This document shows, piece by piece, positions 14,817 to 24,139 of a stretch of DNA of 31,742 nucleotides (within the stretch, counting starts at the first letter, position 1; every line of letters begins with the position of its first letter). The translations under genes were made by a program, and so were the position numbers. Origin of the DNA: a virus; IMG/VR virus record IMGVR_UViG_3300025449_000031, positions 1 to 31,742 of that record; one strand, given 5' to 3'. A model generated the notes under the pieces. That model saw only the letters and a list, made by a program, of their open reading frames with translations. It was not told the origin of the DNA and did not search any database.

Positions 14817-17775
14817 CGCCAAATCTACCACGATAGAGGCTGAAGCTATTGATTATTTCACTATTTGATAGAACTCTGTTATAAATCTGTACCAAACCAA
14901 TCTTACCGGCCATGACGTTGGCCACGTTAGCATTAGCAGCATAACGACCACCAATATAGATTGAACCGTTGGAGTCGGTTGCTGAGTTAGCAGTACCTAT
15001 GGAAATGTTTGTTACGTTACCATTTATATAACCTCGGATGGTTGAACCATCGTAGGTGAACGCACCCATAACCCATGTATTACTGTTTATATTATTAGCA
15101 ATCAAAAGTTTGTTGGTTGCGGTAGTAGGTCTTACAATAACCTCTAGGTTTTTGCCATAGTTGTATAAATCAAATCCTCTGGTGTATCCATTATCGGTCT
15201 TAGCAACTATACTTCTACCTGTATTGGCAGTGTTTGCAACATCAAACCAAGCAATGACTGTTATTAGGTTTGAAACATTTAATGATGATTGGTGAGGCAT
15301 AATAACAGTATCATTATTTCCGTCATAGAACATACCACTACCAGAAACATAAGCACCGTTGGCAATATTAGCCCATTGCTTTGTATTGGCAGTATTGAAC
15401 CAAATGTTATTATATGCCGTTGTGTTGGATGTAATAGTGAGATATTGTGCCGAATCCAACGAAACAATCAGGTTGCTAGTATGAACGCCTGCCTGTACCG
15501 CAGAATTGATAACATTAAGACCGTTTGCCATAGACTGGTTGTTATCTTCATATATATACTGACCATAAACTTTAAGACCAGCAGGGTGGACAAGATCATA
15601 AAGTGCTTTACGGTAGTTATTAATGGATTCACTAATCTGAATAACATAAGAATAGTTTTGGTAATAGTCTCTATCCTGTAACTTGTATGGAGAACTTGGT
15701 TGACCTGCTTGGTCAAGATATCTTCCTGGATAGGTGTAAATACCTGTGACGATGTTGGCATAAGCCTGTGCCGTTCCGTCGCCTTGTGTTGATAGGTCAA
15801 TAATTGGTGGATGATGATAACCAAGGCCGCCAGAGATGATTTTGAGTGAAGCAATAGAACCAATAACGTTTGACTGTGCGTTTAGTGAAGCACCGTCGGC
15901 AATACATGCCGAAACCTGAATGATAGCACCGTTACCGTGTACCGTATGAATATTAGCAGTTGGAAGAGCATCTTCTCGGTAACCTAAACCACCTGGTGGA
16001 TAACCAGGTAATGCAAAGAAGTTTACCTGAACTATGGTACCGTTGGAGTCAACAACAGAAACTTGAGCATTACCACCATAACCATAAGTTCCATATGGAT
16101 TATCAAATGTTATTATGTCACCGTTAGCATAACCTTGACCACCATTAATGATATCCATCCTTCCTAACATACCTAGAGAGCGAACTGAGGTGTTTGACAA
16201 TACAGAAACAGATGGTATGCTGGTATAACCAGAACCAGTATTGATAATGTCACAAGCAATAATAGGTCCGCAAGGTCCATACGTCCAATAGTTCATGGAG
16301 TTGGCCAATAGTGTATTGACGTTAGGTTTCTTATTGACCACGAAAGAAACGTTGGCTAAACTTCCAGGTAATCCTGGTGTTGTTGTTATTTGCCAATACT
16401 GTTTATTACTTAAAGTGATTGTCTGATTAGCATACGCTGTGCCTGGGAAAGAAAGAACATCACCAGTCTCAAAATAGACATTTGAGTTGGCCATATTTTT
16501 ACTCAACCATAATGTAGTGATTATACTTCCAGGTGGGGTGCTAATATCGAGGTTTGATGTGTTTGACCATTGAGTTGCTAGATTAGAATATGCCTGAGTT
16601 TCAACATAATCACCAACAGCATTTACTATTGGATATCCAGCAACGTCACTGATAGTAGAACCAACAATATTATAATATGCTGGATGATAAACATAAGTAT
16701 CCTGTACCGAAAACACATTACCAGCAGCATTAGCACCATCTCCACCTGTGAATAACAAAGGAGTGTTTGCAATATAACCAGCACCAGGTGCTAGAACGTT
16801 AACCTGTTTAATCTTTCCTTCAAGGTGACTTTTGGTAACTTTATTAATAACAACCTGACCACCGAATCCAAACTGAATGTTACCATTGGAAACAACATAT
16901 CCATTTTGATCGGTTGATCTAATAGTAACTGAAGCACCTTCAACGTATCCAGAACCAGGTGATGTTACAGTTGTGCTGGTAATAATACCAGAATAAATGC
17001 TTGCGGAAAGAGTTTTATAAACACCCTGATCTTCAATAGTGGTTGTAATGGTTTCACCATCATAAAAATCTTTAACAACATCAGATACAATCAATTCAGT
17101 TACTAGAATACCACTTTGATAATAAGGATTAACACTTTCTACGGTACAAGTTGAGTTTGATGTTCCGCCAGTAATTGATGTATTAACAAATCTAGAAAAT
17201 GCTATACTATTAGCAACGTTATCGACAGTAACATTCTGAATGTTAATAGATTTTTGAACGAACCATTTACCATCAGAAGGTTTTAGAATATTTGTCTGTG
17301 GATAATAAACAGTTGCTTCTTTATTAAAAAGAACTCTGGCCAAGAACCTAATAGATTTTTCAGAACCTCTAGAACGATAAAAGTCCTTAGAATGTTTAAG
17401 AACCGTTACTGGATCTGCCAACATGTTAGATGGAATAAACTTGGCGAAGTTAGTAAAAAACTGATTGTATAAAGGTTCATAATATGGTGGTATTTTTTCT
17501 AATGTCTGATCTACTGTTATAACTTCACTATCAACAGAGATAACCTCCATATCAGTAGTTACAGGAATCGTTAGATCAGCAATTCTTTGATTTAATGTAT
17601 CAATATCATAGAAATCTGGAAACCTCTTGGTGAGGTACATCAGATTATCACCTTGTTCTAGAAACTTATAATAACTTTCCAAAAACTGAACGAATAAAGG
17701 ATGATCCCTTCTAACGAACTCAGGAAGTTGTGAACTGACTAGATAAGATGTTTTATTATTTGAGGAGTCAATCAT
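14812..17775 (-). CDS. gp7: Baseplate wedge protein, gp7-like, with C-terminal LamG/lectin-like domain (987 aa)
   Basis: The N-terminus (SQLPEFVRRDHPLFVQFLES, then YYKFLEQ) and the following segment with DFYRSRGSEKSIRFLARVLF are typical of the gp7-position wedge protein of marine T4-like phages. T4 gp7 is 1032 residues. The middle (about 260-690) contains five GxGY beta modules: SPGSGYVEGA, APGAGYIANT, NTGSGYTSIP, NGGQGYANGD and SGGLGYHHPP. Residues about 772-987 form a concanavalin/LamG-like domain (AYVSGSGMFYDGNNDTVIMP, VIAWFDVAN, WVMGAFTYDGSTIRGYINGN, GSIYIGGR, GKIGLVQIYNRVLSNSEI). The start overlaps the gp6 stop (TAATG), so the two are translationally coupled. It forms the wedge core with gp6. 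The lectin-like tail probably projects outward and may bind glycans (inference). Confidence 0.75.
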   Translation of the reverse strand: MIDSSNNKTSYLVSSQLPEFVRRDHPLFVQFLESYYKFLEQGDNLMYLTKRFPDFYDIDTLNQRIADLTIPVTTDMEVISVDSEVITVDQTLEKIPPYYEPLYNQFFTNFAKFIPSNMLADPVTVLKHSKDFYRSRGSEKSIRFLARVLFNKEATVYYPQTNILKPSDGKWFVQKSINIQNVTVDNVANSIAFSRFVNTSITGGTSNSTCTVESVNPYYQSGILVTELIVSDVVKDFYDGETITTTIEDQGVYKTLSASIYSGIITSTTVTSPGSGYVEGASVTIRSTDQNGYVVSNGNIQFGFGGQVVINKVTKSHLEGKIKQVNVLAPGAGYIANTPLLFTGGDGANAAGNVFSVQDTYVYHPAYYNIVGSTISDVAGYPIVNAVGDYVETQAYSNLATQWSNTSNLDISTPPGSIITTLWLSKNMANSNVYFETGDVLSFPGTAYANQTITLSNKQYWQITTTPGLPGSLANVSFVVNKKPNVNTLLANSMNYWTYGPCGPIIACDIINTGSGYTSIPSVSVLSNTSVRSLGMLGRMDIINGGQGYANGDIITFDNPYGTYGYGGNAQVSVVDSNGTIVQVNFFALPGYPPGGLGYREDALPTANIHTVHGNGAIIQVSACIADGASLNAQSNVIGSIASLKIISGGLGYHHPPIIDLSTQGDGTAQAYANIVTGIYTYPGRYLDQAGQPSSPYKLQDRDYYQNYSYVIQISESINNYRKALYDLVHPAGLKVYGQYIYEDNNQSMANGLNVINSAVQAGVHTSNLIVSLDSAQYLTITSNTTAYNNIWFNTANTKQWANIANGAYVSGSGMFYDGNNDTVIMPHQSSLNVSNLITVIAWFDVANTANTGRSIVAKTDNGYTRGFDLYNYGKNLEVIVRPTTATNKLLIANNINSNTWVMGAFTYDGSTIRGYINGNVTNISIGTANSATDSNGSIYIGGRYAANANVANVMAGKIGLVQIYNRVLSNSEIINSFSLYRGRFGV

Positions 17776-19853
17776 TATACTTGTGGTACCATATTTAATT
17801 GGACTGTCTGTGAATTGTTAGTATCGATAGCCAACAATCTATTCCTTAATGGTGGTATAACTGTTAGTTCTGGAACCACGTTTACTGTTAAAACATTTTC
17901 ATCATAATATGGATTAAGATTAACCGACAATACATCCAAAGCAGTAAATGTAACAATGCCATTTAGATAATCGATAGTTCCTGCATTATTATTAACAAAA
18001 ACTTTTTGACCATTTGTTGAATAATAGTATGATCTTAGAGTACCACTATTAGATGCCAAAGTTACTTTGAGAGATGCTTCAACACCAGTTAGATCGGTAA
18101 TAGTAATTTGTGCAACTGTATAATTAATACCAGGATTTGTTAGTGTTACTGATGCTATTCTGCCATTAACAACCAATGCGGTTGCTGTAGCACCTGTACC
18201 GTCACCGGTGATGGTAATTGTTGGACTAGCACTGTAATTATAACCAGGATTGACAATACTTACAGAACCTATGCCGGTATATGATTGTGGAACTTCTTCA
18301 AAATAAATTGCTTGTGGAGTACCTGAAGCATCAGGAACTTTAACCTGTGGATAAGTATAAAGTTTTTGATACTGGTCACCTTTTCTAATAGGTGTATTAA
18401 AATTAACGGTGTATGAAAGCGTAGTTCCTGGATATAATACCAATCTATTTTGAAGATAGATTATTACATCAGATGCCGTAATTGCAGGATCCGCGTTTTC
18501 AATATAATTCTGTAATTTAGATAAAACGAATGTTGAAGAAAAGTTATACAAGTATTGTTGTGCATAGTTATAAATCGAATCTGATACTTCAGTTGCAAGA
18601 TACGCCGAGGTTTGTGTTGTTAATGTAGGATTATAATAAACATCGCCGCCAACTAGAATAAAAATATATTCCGGATCAATAATTTCAGGAACTACCGTCA
18701 ACATACTTCTGTTAGTGGTCAAATAATCTTTAATGTTTTGCTTTTCTAATTGTGTAAGAGTATAATAACCTCTAGTTTTAACTGATAGATAAACTTTACC
18801 ATATACTGGAGGAATATTTTCTTCTCCGCCCCAAACAGAAACGGCCTGAATGTCTGGAAAATCTTTAGTAACCAAGGATTCATAATCGTTTACTGTGACG
18901 CAACGATTTTGTGCGGTGTAATAATAAGGTGCACGGAAGCGGATGGCCTCAATGTCTTCTTTATCAGTACCGCCATATGAACCAAGGGCCGTAGTTATCT
19001 GAACATTATTCTTAAATAGTCCAGCGATAGCATCGGTAAAAATAAACTTCTGAATACCATTGGCAATGGCACCAACTGTATCGAGGTAAGTAACCTGTAT
19101 GATGTTACCATTTGAAGGTGGTTGTCCAAGAACACCATCACCAAAGTAAATTGTATAGTTTAGGTTCTGATCTTCTTCTAAGAAGTAAACAGTGGAGTTA
19201 GCCTGTATTTCTGTAAGGTCTTGTGCCTGGAAATACTGAACAGTATGTGTATTTGATGGTGATTCCTGAACTGTAACGACCAATGTAGAGGTATCAACAT
19301 TGGCGGATGGAATCTGATAACGACCTGTGGTGTTATTGGAATTAACCGAATATTGATGGGTTATTACCTCACCTTGCTTAATCACTACGTTAGCAAATGT
19401 GAATGAACCGTTGACCTTATTGGAAGTATTGGCATTAACTGTAGCAAATGGATAGTTAATGCCATTAATGTCCGAACCAATCAATCTTGTGTATTGGTTT
19501 AGAATAATATAATTGATAGTTTGATTTTCGTTTTGATTTGGTGTAACCTTGATATTAATTAAAGATTTAGCACCTTGTGCGGAATCTGGAACGTAGTTAA
19601 TCAACTTTGCATGTGAAAGGATATTCTTACGATCTTGTGCAGTATCAAGAAATGCTTCGTTAGCAACCATATTGAGATAGTAAGCATTATAGTAGGTGTT
19701 ATAAGCCAATAGATCCATTAGAACGGACATACCAGAACCAGCAAAGTTATAATCACTAAAAGTGTCTTGACTTTGTAGGAAGGTAATTAGGTTATTCTTG
19801 ATTCCATTAAAATCAAGTTCTGTTACTCTAAGGGATGTATTTGCGGCGGCCAT
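17775..19853 (-). CDS. gp6: Baseplate wedge protein gp6 (baseplate J-like, 692 aa)
   Basis: The N-terminus (LRVTELDFNGIKNNLITFLQ, then FSDYNFAGSGMSVLMDLLAY and NTYYNAYYLNMVANEAFLDT) is the signature of the T4 gp6/J-like wedge family. The segment EDIEAIRFRAPYYYTAQNRC, with VTVNDYESLV after it, is the conserved J-like core. T4 gp6 is 660 residues. The extra material is a GxGY-like beta module at about 527-605 (SIVNPGYNYSASPTITITGD, TNPGINYTVAQ). The start directly follows the gp25 stop. gp6 dimers form the ring that links six wedges around the hub and trigger the change from hexagon to star on contraction. Confidence 0.93.
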   Translation of the reverse strand: MAAANTSLRVTELDFNGIKNNLITFLQSQDTFSDYNFAGSGMSVLMDLLAYNTYYNAYYLNMVANEAFLDTAQDRKNILSHAKLINYVPDSAQGAKSLINIKVTPNQNENQTINYIILNQYTRLIGSDINGINYPFATVNANTSNKVNGSFTFANVVIKQGEVITHQYSVNSNNTTGRYQIPSANVDTSTLVVTVQESPSNTHTVQYFQAQDLTEIQANSTVYFLEEDQNLNYTIYFGDGVLGQPPSNGNIIQVTYLDTVGAIANGIQKFIFTDAIAGLFKNNVQITTALGSYGGTDKEDIEAIRFRAPYYYTAQNRCVTVNDYESLVTKDFPDIQAVSVWGGEENIPPVYGKVYLSVKTRGYYTLTQLEKQNIKDYLTTNRSMLTVVPEIIDPEYIFILVGGDVYYNPTLTTQTSAYLATEVSDSIYNYAQQYLYNFSSTFVLSKLQNYIENADPAITASDVIIYLQNRLVLYPGTTLSYTVNFNTPIRKGDQYQKLYTYPQVKVPDASGTPQAIYFEEVPQSYTGIGSVSIVNPGYNYSASPTITITGDGTGATATALVVNGRIASVTLTNPGINYTVAQITITDLTGVEASLKVTLASNSGTLRSYYYSTNGQKVFVNNNAGTIDYLNGIVTFTALDVLSVNLNPYYDENVLTVNVVPELTVIPPLRNRLLAIDTNNSQTVQLNMVPQV

Positions 19854-20261
19854 TTATCGGATTCTCTCTAAGAACATTGTTGATACAACTGGTAAATCTC
19901 TATTCAATATTGTATATTTTAATGTGACATTAAATGCATTATTATCTGGATCATCTTTTACAATAACATCTTGTAATTTAACTCTAGGTTCAAAGTTATT
20001 TATCACACCTGTAACGGCATCTTTAATCCAAATAGCAGTCATAGGAGTATTTAAATCAAATAGTAATGCATTAACGTCAGAACCAATATTTGATTGAAAT
20101 TTTCTTTCGTAAAAGTTAGTTAGGACAAGATTACGGACGGCCCTTTTGATATCCTGAACACCATTTAATACATTAACATCACCAGTGGATGGATTCATAA
20201 CGAAATCCAGGTCCAAATCTGAATAATCTGGATTTCTACTTACGAATGGATTAGTGGCCAT
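19854..20261 (-). CDS. gp25: Baseplate wedge protein gp25 (GPW/gp25 family, 135 aa)
   Basis: The length (135 residues; T4 gp25 is 132) and sequence fit the gp25 family throughout: DLDFVMNPSTGDVNVLNGVQ, DIKRAVRNLVLTNFYERKFQ, SNIGSDVNALLFD, and the family's conserved EPR triplet in NNFEPRVKLQDVIV. An AAGGGA ribosome-binding site lies about 6 nt before ATG at 20261. gp25 joins gp6 and gp53 in the inner wedge and is the site where the first sheath ring docks. The immediately downstream gp6 gene reproduces a conserved neighbourhood of contractile injection systems. Confidence 0.95.
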   Translation of the reverse strand: MATNPFVSRNPDYSDLDLDFVMNPSTGDVNVLNGVQDIKRAVRNLVLTNFYERKFQSNIGSDVNALLFDLNTPMTAIWIKDAVTGVINNFEPRVKLQDVIVKDDPDNNAFNVTLKYTILNRDLPVVSTMFLERIR

Positions 20262-20290
20262 TGGAGTCCCTTAATGTTTCCTTATTTAGC

Positions 20291-21583
20291 TTACTGCCAA
20301 CTATCTATCTCACTTGAGGCATCAGGTTCTTGTGTTGGTTGATTTGCCTGTGTGCCTTGTAATGTTGGTGGTGTGTCCGCCTCATTTGCTGTACCAAAAT
20401 TAAAATCTAAACCAAGTGCCGAAGCAATAGCGGCAATTCCACCATTAAGATTAAGAAGTGAACCTAATGAATCCAAACTAATACCAGCGGAACCAGCAAT
20501 ACCAAGCATACCGCTTAGGGCATTTATATTCATCATTCCACCAGCTACAGTTGTTGTACCAGCTGGCGCTCTAATATCAACACTACCTGCAACCGCTTTA
20601 TGAACGATATTTCCTGCGGTTGCTTGTGCTTGAATGTTTCCTGTTGTAGATTTAACAGAATGATTACCCATAACTTTTGTAGAGTGATTTCCCTGGTCAA
20701 CCGTATTTGTATAATCACCTTGTTTAACTTGTCTAATGACCGGACCATCGGTTATAACACTATAACCTGTGCTATCAATTTTAACTTTATGCATTATTTG
20801 AGTTGAAGCAGGATTAATAGCACCATATCTTGAGGCACCAACTACGGATGCTGAAGCATATGTTCCATGAAATTCATCACCAGAATGATGGTACATTTTT
20901 CCGGCAGAAGAAACAACTAAGTTTTTACTGGAATCTAAAGTCTGTAAAGATGCATGACCTTTGGCTGCCACAGCCTGGAATTTACCTTCAGTTGTGGCTA
21001 GTGACATATCACCTGTGGATGTCTGAATTAAAGCACCTAGAACGTTTGTTGTTTTAGTACCTTCAACCCTTTTATTATCAGTCTTAGTCTCGGTGTCCAT
21101 GGTCCCGCGTATCTGACGGTTTAGGTTCTTACAGGTCATATTCATATTACCTAAAACAGTAAGGTTATAATCTTTATGAACCGTGACGTTATAATCACCA
21201 TAGCAACGGAGAGAGGTATCACCTTTAACGGTAATGTCGGAAGCACCAGAGATTGTTACACGTTCTTCACCAAGTACCACCTCATATTTACCATTGTGTG
21301 TCGTTAATAGCATACCACCATCTGGACGCATTTGTATAGCAGTACCAGAACGATGCTGAATAGTTACCGATTCATTACCTTTGGAGTCATCCATAATAAA
21401 GCAATGGCCAGATCGGGTCTTATGTGACCAATAGTTTGGATACTGGCCGCCGCCTTCCATACCACGAGCATCTTCATCCACATTAAACTGGCGTGGTGTG
21501 GTTTTACCTTCGGTGTTATCGTTATAGTTAGCTCCAGAACCACCTGCTGTAGTTACACTTCCTGTTCCTGTTACATCAGTCAT
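20291..21583 (-). CDS. gp5: Central spike protein, gp5 C-terminal/VgrG-like beta-helix, no lysozyme domain (430 aa)
   Basis: Residues about 48-120 (YWSHKTRSGHCFIMDDSKGN, then GTAIQMRPDGGMLLTTHNGK) are the VgrG/gp5-type entry to the spike. They are followed by short VxG-type beta repeats at about 125-200 (ITVKGD, VTVHKD, LTVLGN, RVEGTKTTNVLG) and again at about 295-340 (IRQVKQGDYTNTVDQGNHST), as in the gp5 triple beta-helix. The C-terminus (after about 395) is Thr/Gln/Pro/Glu-rich and probably flexible. T4 gp5 (575 aa) carries an OB domain and a lysozyme before the helix. Neither is present here. AGAGGA precedes ATG at 21583. It acts as the membrane-piercing tip of the tail tube, probably as a trimer on the hub. 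Confidence 0.82.
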   Translation of the reverse strand: MTDVTGTGSVTTAGGSGANYNDNTEGKTTPRQFNVDEDARGMEGGGQYPNYWSHKTRSGHCFIMDDSKGNESVTIQHRSGTAIQMRPDGGMLLTTHNGKYEVVLGEERVTISGASDITVKGDTSLRCYGDYNVTVHKDYNLTVLGNMNMTCKNLNRQIRGTMDTETKTDNKRVEGTKTTNVLGALIQTSTGDMSLATTEGKFQAVAAKGHASLQTLDSSKNLVVSSAGKMYHHSGDEFHGTYASASVVGASRYGAINPASTQIMHKVKIDSTGYSVITDGPVIRQVKQGDYTNTVDQGNHSTKVMGNHSVKSTTGNIQAQATAGNIVHKAVAGSVDIRAPAGTTTVAGGMMNINALSGMLGIAGSAGISLDSLGSLLNLNGGIAAIASALGLDFNFGTANEADTPPTLQGTQANQPTQEPDASSEIDSWQ

Positions 21584-21595
21584 CTATTCATTCCT

Positions 21596-22957
21596 CTATG
21601 GTGATACTTGTGTTAGAGATGTGGTTATGTCTTGGCCTTGCTGAGTTGCCTGATTAACCTTATTTTGATTTTGTGCTTCTTGTTGCTGTGTTAGTTTTTG
21701 ATGCATTTGAGTTGCAGATTGCTCTTGTGTCATGGCAAGACGTTTCCACATATCTTGTATGGTCTGCTGTGCTGTTCCAAATATGTTACCCATACCTGAT
21801 GATGAACCACTACCAGAACCTGAACCGCTACCGCTTCCACTCCCTGAAGAAGCAGGCTGAGGTGCTGCCGCACCAGCATAAGCAACATTTGCCATACTAT
21901 TGGCAAAGTCACCTTGGATACTAGTGTTAGCATAGGTTACTGTGATTGTACCGTTATAATCTACCTCTTGTAATGCCACACCCCAGGCGTTTTGTATTTG
22001 TATTACTGTATTGTTGAGTTGGTCGAGTCCCATAAGAGATGTATCAAATTGTAATCTTTGTAATACATTCATAAGGTCATCTATAGATTGAACTTGTGCT
22101 AACAATTGTGCCGCATTTTCCAGATAGATGCCATAGTGAACAACACCGCCTGTAACATAACCAACACCATTATCGGTTTCATGACCTTGGATTAGATTAC
22201 TTAAACTGGTTAGTGCGGTAGACATATTAGGAGTTAATACACTATGAATGTCTTGCCAATAACTCTGACCGTTACCTAGACCACCTCCAGAGTTGGCAGA
22301 ACCACCACCTCCACCAGAACCATTCTGCATTAGTCCTTGTAACATTTGACCAATGGAAGTAATCTGACCTTCTAACTGACCAAATATATCACCTGTCATC
22401 ATCTGGTCATTGTGTTGCTTGGCAGTTGGAACATTTTTAACTGCTGGTAGTCTGAAACCGGACATGTTAAACAAAGCACCATGGTTAGGTAAACCATCTA
22501 AAGCACCTAAACTATGTTGTGTACCTTTTTCTTTAATGGTACGTACCTTGGCACCACGTTCTTCACTCTCTTGGATTTGTGGAGGAATATTAACATCAAT
22601 AGTTGTATTAATAAGTTCTTTCACGGCGCCGGCCATAAGATCAACACCACCGCCAGCACCTGCCGCACCATTACCATTTCTCATGGCATTAGCAAGACCT
22701 AGAATAACACCGCCGCTTTGACCTAATCCTTTAAGCACATAAACCATGGCACCAGGATCAAGACCACCTGGAAACTGTTGCTGACCTGATTGTGTTGGAT
22801 TGATTGCTGAACCCCAGAATCCAAGGTCTTCGTTATTAACATCTGGACCATGGTTCAATGACCTTGTGGACATGTTACTATTGTGTGAACTATCACTCTT
22901 TGGATCAACGACAAAGTGAGGTTGAATAGAAAATTGATCTAGATTTGGATTTGCCAT
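21596..22957 (-). CDS. Baseplate hub protein, probable gp5 OB-fold-like part (453 aa)
   Basis: Near the N-terminus, LGFWGSAINPT and DPGAMVYVLKGLGQSGGVIL (about residues 46-92) resemble the OB-fold of gp5/gpV-type hub proteins, in which a strand '..PGTxVxV..GxxxxGVVLG' seals the tube. The centre contains helical segments with many Gln and Leu (GQLEGQITSIGQMLQGLMQN; AQLLAQVQSIDDLMNVLQRL). A GSGSGS low-complexity linker lies at about 370-390, followed by a Gln-rich C-terminus (TQQQEAQNQNKVNQATQQ). AGGTTA precedes ATG at 22957, 2 bp after the gp27-like stop. Its position between gp27 and the spike supports a hub role. The OB assignment is by eye and uncertain. Confidence 0.6.
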   Translation of the reverse strand: MANPNLDQFSIQPHFVVDPKSDSSHNSNMSTRSLNHGPDVNNEDLGFWGSAINPTQSGQQQFPGGLDPGAMVYVLKGLGQSGGVILGLANAMRNGNGAAGAGGGVDLMAGAVKELINTTIDVNIPPQIQESEERGAKVRTIKEKGTQHSLGALDGLPNHGALFNMSGFRLPAVKNVPTAKQHNDQMMTGDIFGQLEGQITSIGQMLQGLMQNGSGGGGGSANSGGGLGNGQSYWQDIHSVLTPNMSTALTSLSNLIQGHETDNGVGYVTGGVVHYGIYLENAAQLLAQVQSIDDLMNVLQRLQFDTSLMGLDQLNNTVIQIQNAWGVALQEVDYNGTITVTYANTSIQGDFANSMANVAYAGAAAPQPASSGSGSGSGSGSGSGSSSGMGNIFGTAQQTIQDMWKRLAMTQEQSATQMHQKLTQQQEAQNQNKVNQATQQGQDITTSLTQVSP

Positions 22958-22959
22958 GA

Positions 22960-24138
22960 TTAACCTATATTTCCAGTAATACAGTCAACTGTTGTGGTTC
23001 CATAACCACCGAGTTGGATATTGTGTTTTAGTGCTACAATCAAATAAGAACCTGAACCATATATAGATGCACCGTCTGAGTTTGATTTTCCACCCCAATG
23101 AAAACCAATCATCTGGCCTACATGTAAATTTGGATTCCATGGAACTGTTAGACGCAAAGCAATCTTATCTTTCTCCAATAGTCCCATTCTGGCCTGTCTT
23201 AATAATAGATATTGTTCTACACTCATTTCACAACCATTTTGTTGGTGTGCGGAACCAGAGTTGGTTATAGCAGTCTTATGATTGCCTTTACCGATACCAC
23301 ATCCACCAATAGAACCACCATAAAGACTACCTGCTTGGTTAAATGGGTTAATGGTGCTTAGAGTATTCATGGGATTACCGCTAACATCAATACCATTAAG
23401 AAGGTCTGATAGATAATCAAAGTCACAAGGAAAACTAAATGATATGGCAGCGCCACCTGTAGCAAAATCAAGAGAGGTGCCTTGAGAAGCACTAAAAACC
23501 AAGGTTGGTGATTGTTTGATTAATTTACCTAATGCTCTAAAATAATGTGTGCCTAGGTCTTCATAAGTCATGTAATGTAAAAATGATGGATCATTACCTT
23601 CGTATAATGCCACGTTTGCTTGCTGTGCCACTACCTGAAATGGATGAATATTTTCTGCAATATAATCTCTAGCAGGTCCGGCGTTATCAACTACCGCGTT
23701 TTGAGCACCAGCACAGGACTGTAGGACATAATTAACAATATCAGAAGGCATGGTGCATTTCCAAGATTTGGAAACTAATGATTGTGCATCATTCAATAGT
23801 GACTGGTCACATGCATGTAAGGTTAGAGTTTCGGTTTGACCTATTGTAAAATCTAATTCTCTGTTATCAATTCTATAAAGTTGTTGAGAAACTTCCATAC
23901 TATAACCAGCATCAGGTTGGTTCATAGTAATGGTCATTGGTTTATTTTTATAATCACCCCATATTTTAGGTTGTGAACTATAAACAAATGATTGTAGGGT
24001 GACGGCAGTTTGTAGGCCAGGAGTTAATAGACTTTCACCCAACATTAATTCTTTTACCACAACGTCAGAAAATGTTTGACCTTCGATACCAACTAGCGTA
24101 TCAATCCTGAGTTTATCATAACTACCACCAGTTGACAT
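22960..24138 (-). CDS. gp27: Baseplate hub protein gp27-like (392 aa)
   Basis: The length (392; T4 gp27 is 391) and pattern fit the hub ring protein that sits between the tail tube and the spike. The early segment YDKLRIDTLVGIEGQTFSDV is followed by tube-like strands (LQTAVTLQSFVYSS, KPMTITMNQPDAGYSMEVSQ). A helical segment typical of gp27/phage-D proteins comes next (MPSDIVNYVLQSCAG, ENIHPFQVVAQQANVALYEG, SFLHYMTYEDLGTHYFRALG). The C-terminal part has DKIALRLTVPWNPNLHVGQM, the usual return beta-domain. An upstream in-frame TTG (24147) exists, but GAGAGGG is correctly spaced (10 nt) only for ATG at 24138. Its neighbours, gp53 and the spike genes, support the call. Confidence 0.85.
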   Translation of the reverse strand: MSTGGSYDKLRIDTLVGIEGQTFSDVVVKELMLGESLLTPGLQTAVTLQSFVYSSQPKIWGDYKNKPMTITMNQPDAGYSMEVSQQLYRIDNRELDFTIGQTETLTLHACDQSLLNDAQSLVSKSWKCTMPSDIVNYVLQSCAGAQNAVVDNAGPARDYIAENIHPFQVVAQQANVALYEGNDPSFLHYMTYEDLGTHYFRALGKLIKQSPTLVFSASQGTSLDFATGGAAISFSFPCDFDYLSDLLNGIDVSGNPMNTLSTINPFNQAGSLYGGSIGGCGIGKGNHKTAITNSGSAHQQNGCEMSVEQYLLLRQARMGLLEKDKIALRLTVPWNPNLHVGQMIGFHWGGKSNSDGASIYGSGSYLIVALKHNIQLGGYGTTTVDCITGNIG

Positions 24139-24139
24139 A

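Noticed and set aside
15468-15863. Minus-strand 131-codon frame inside the gp7-like gene
   Set aside because: A shifted frame of a confidently coding region, without start signals or recognisable protein pattern.
21780-21850. GSGSGS-coding simple repeat as a phase-variable tract
   Set aside because: It is short, uses mixed codons and is in frame, so it looks like a flexible linker rather than a slippage tract.
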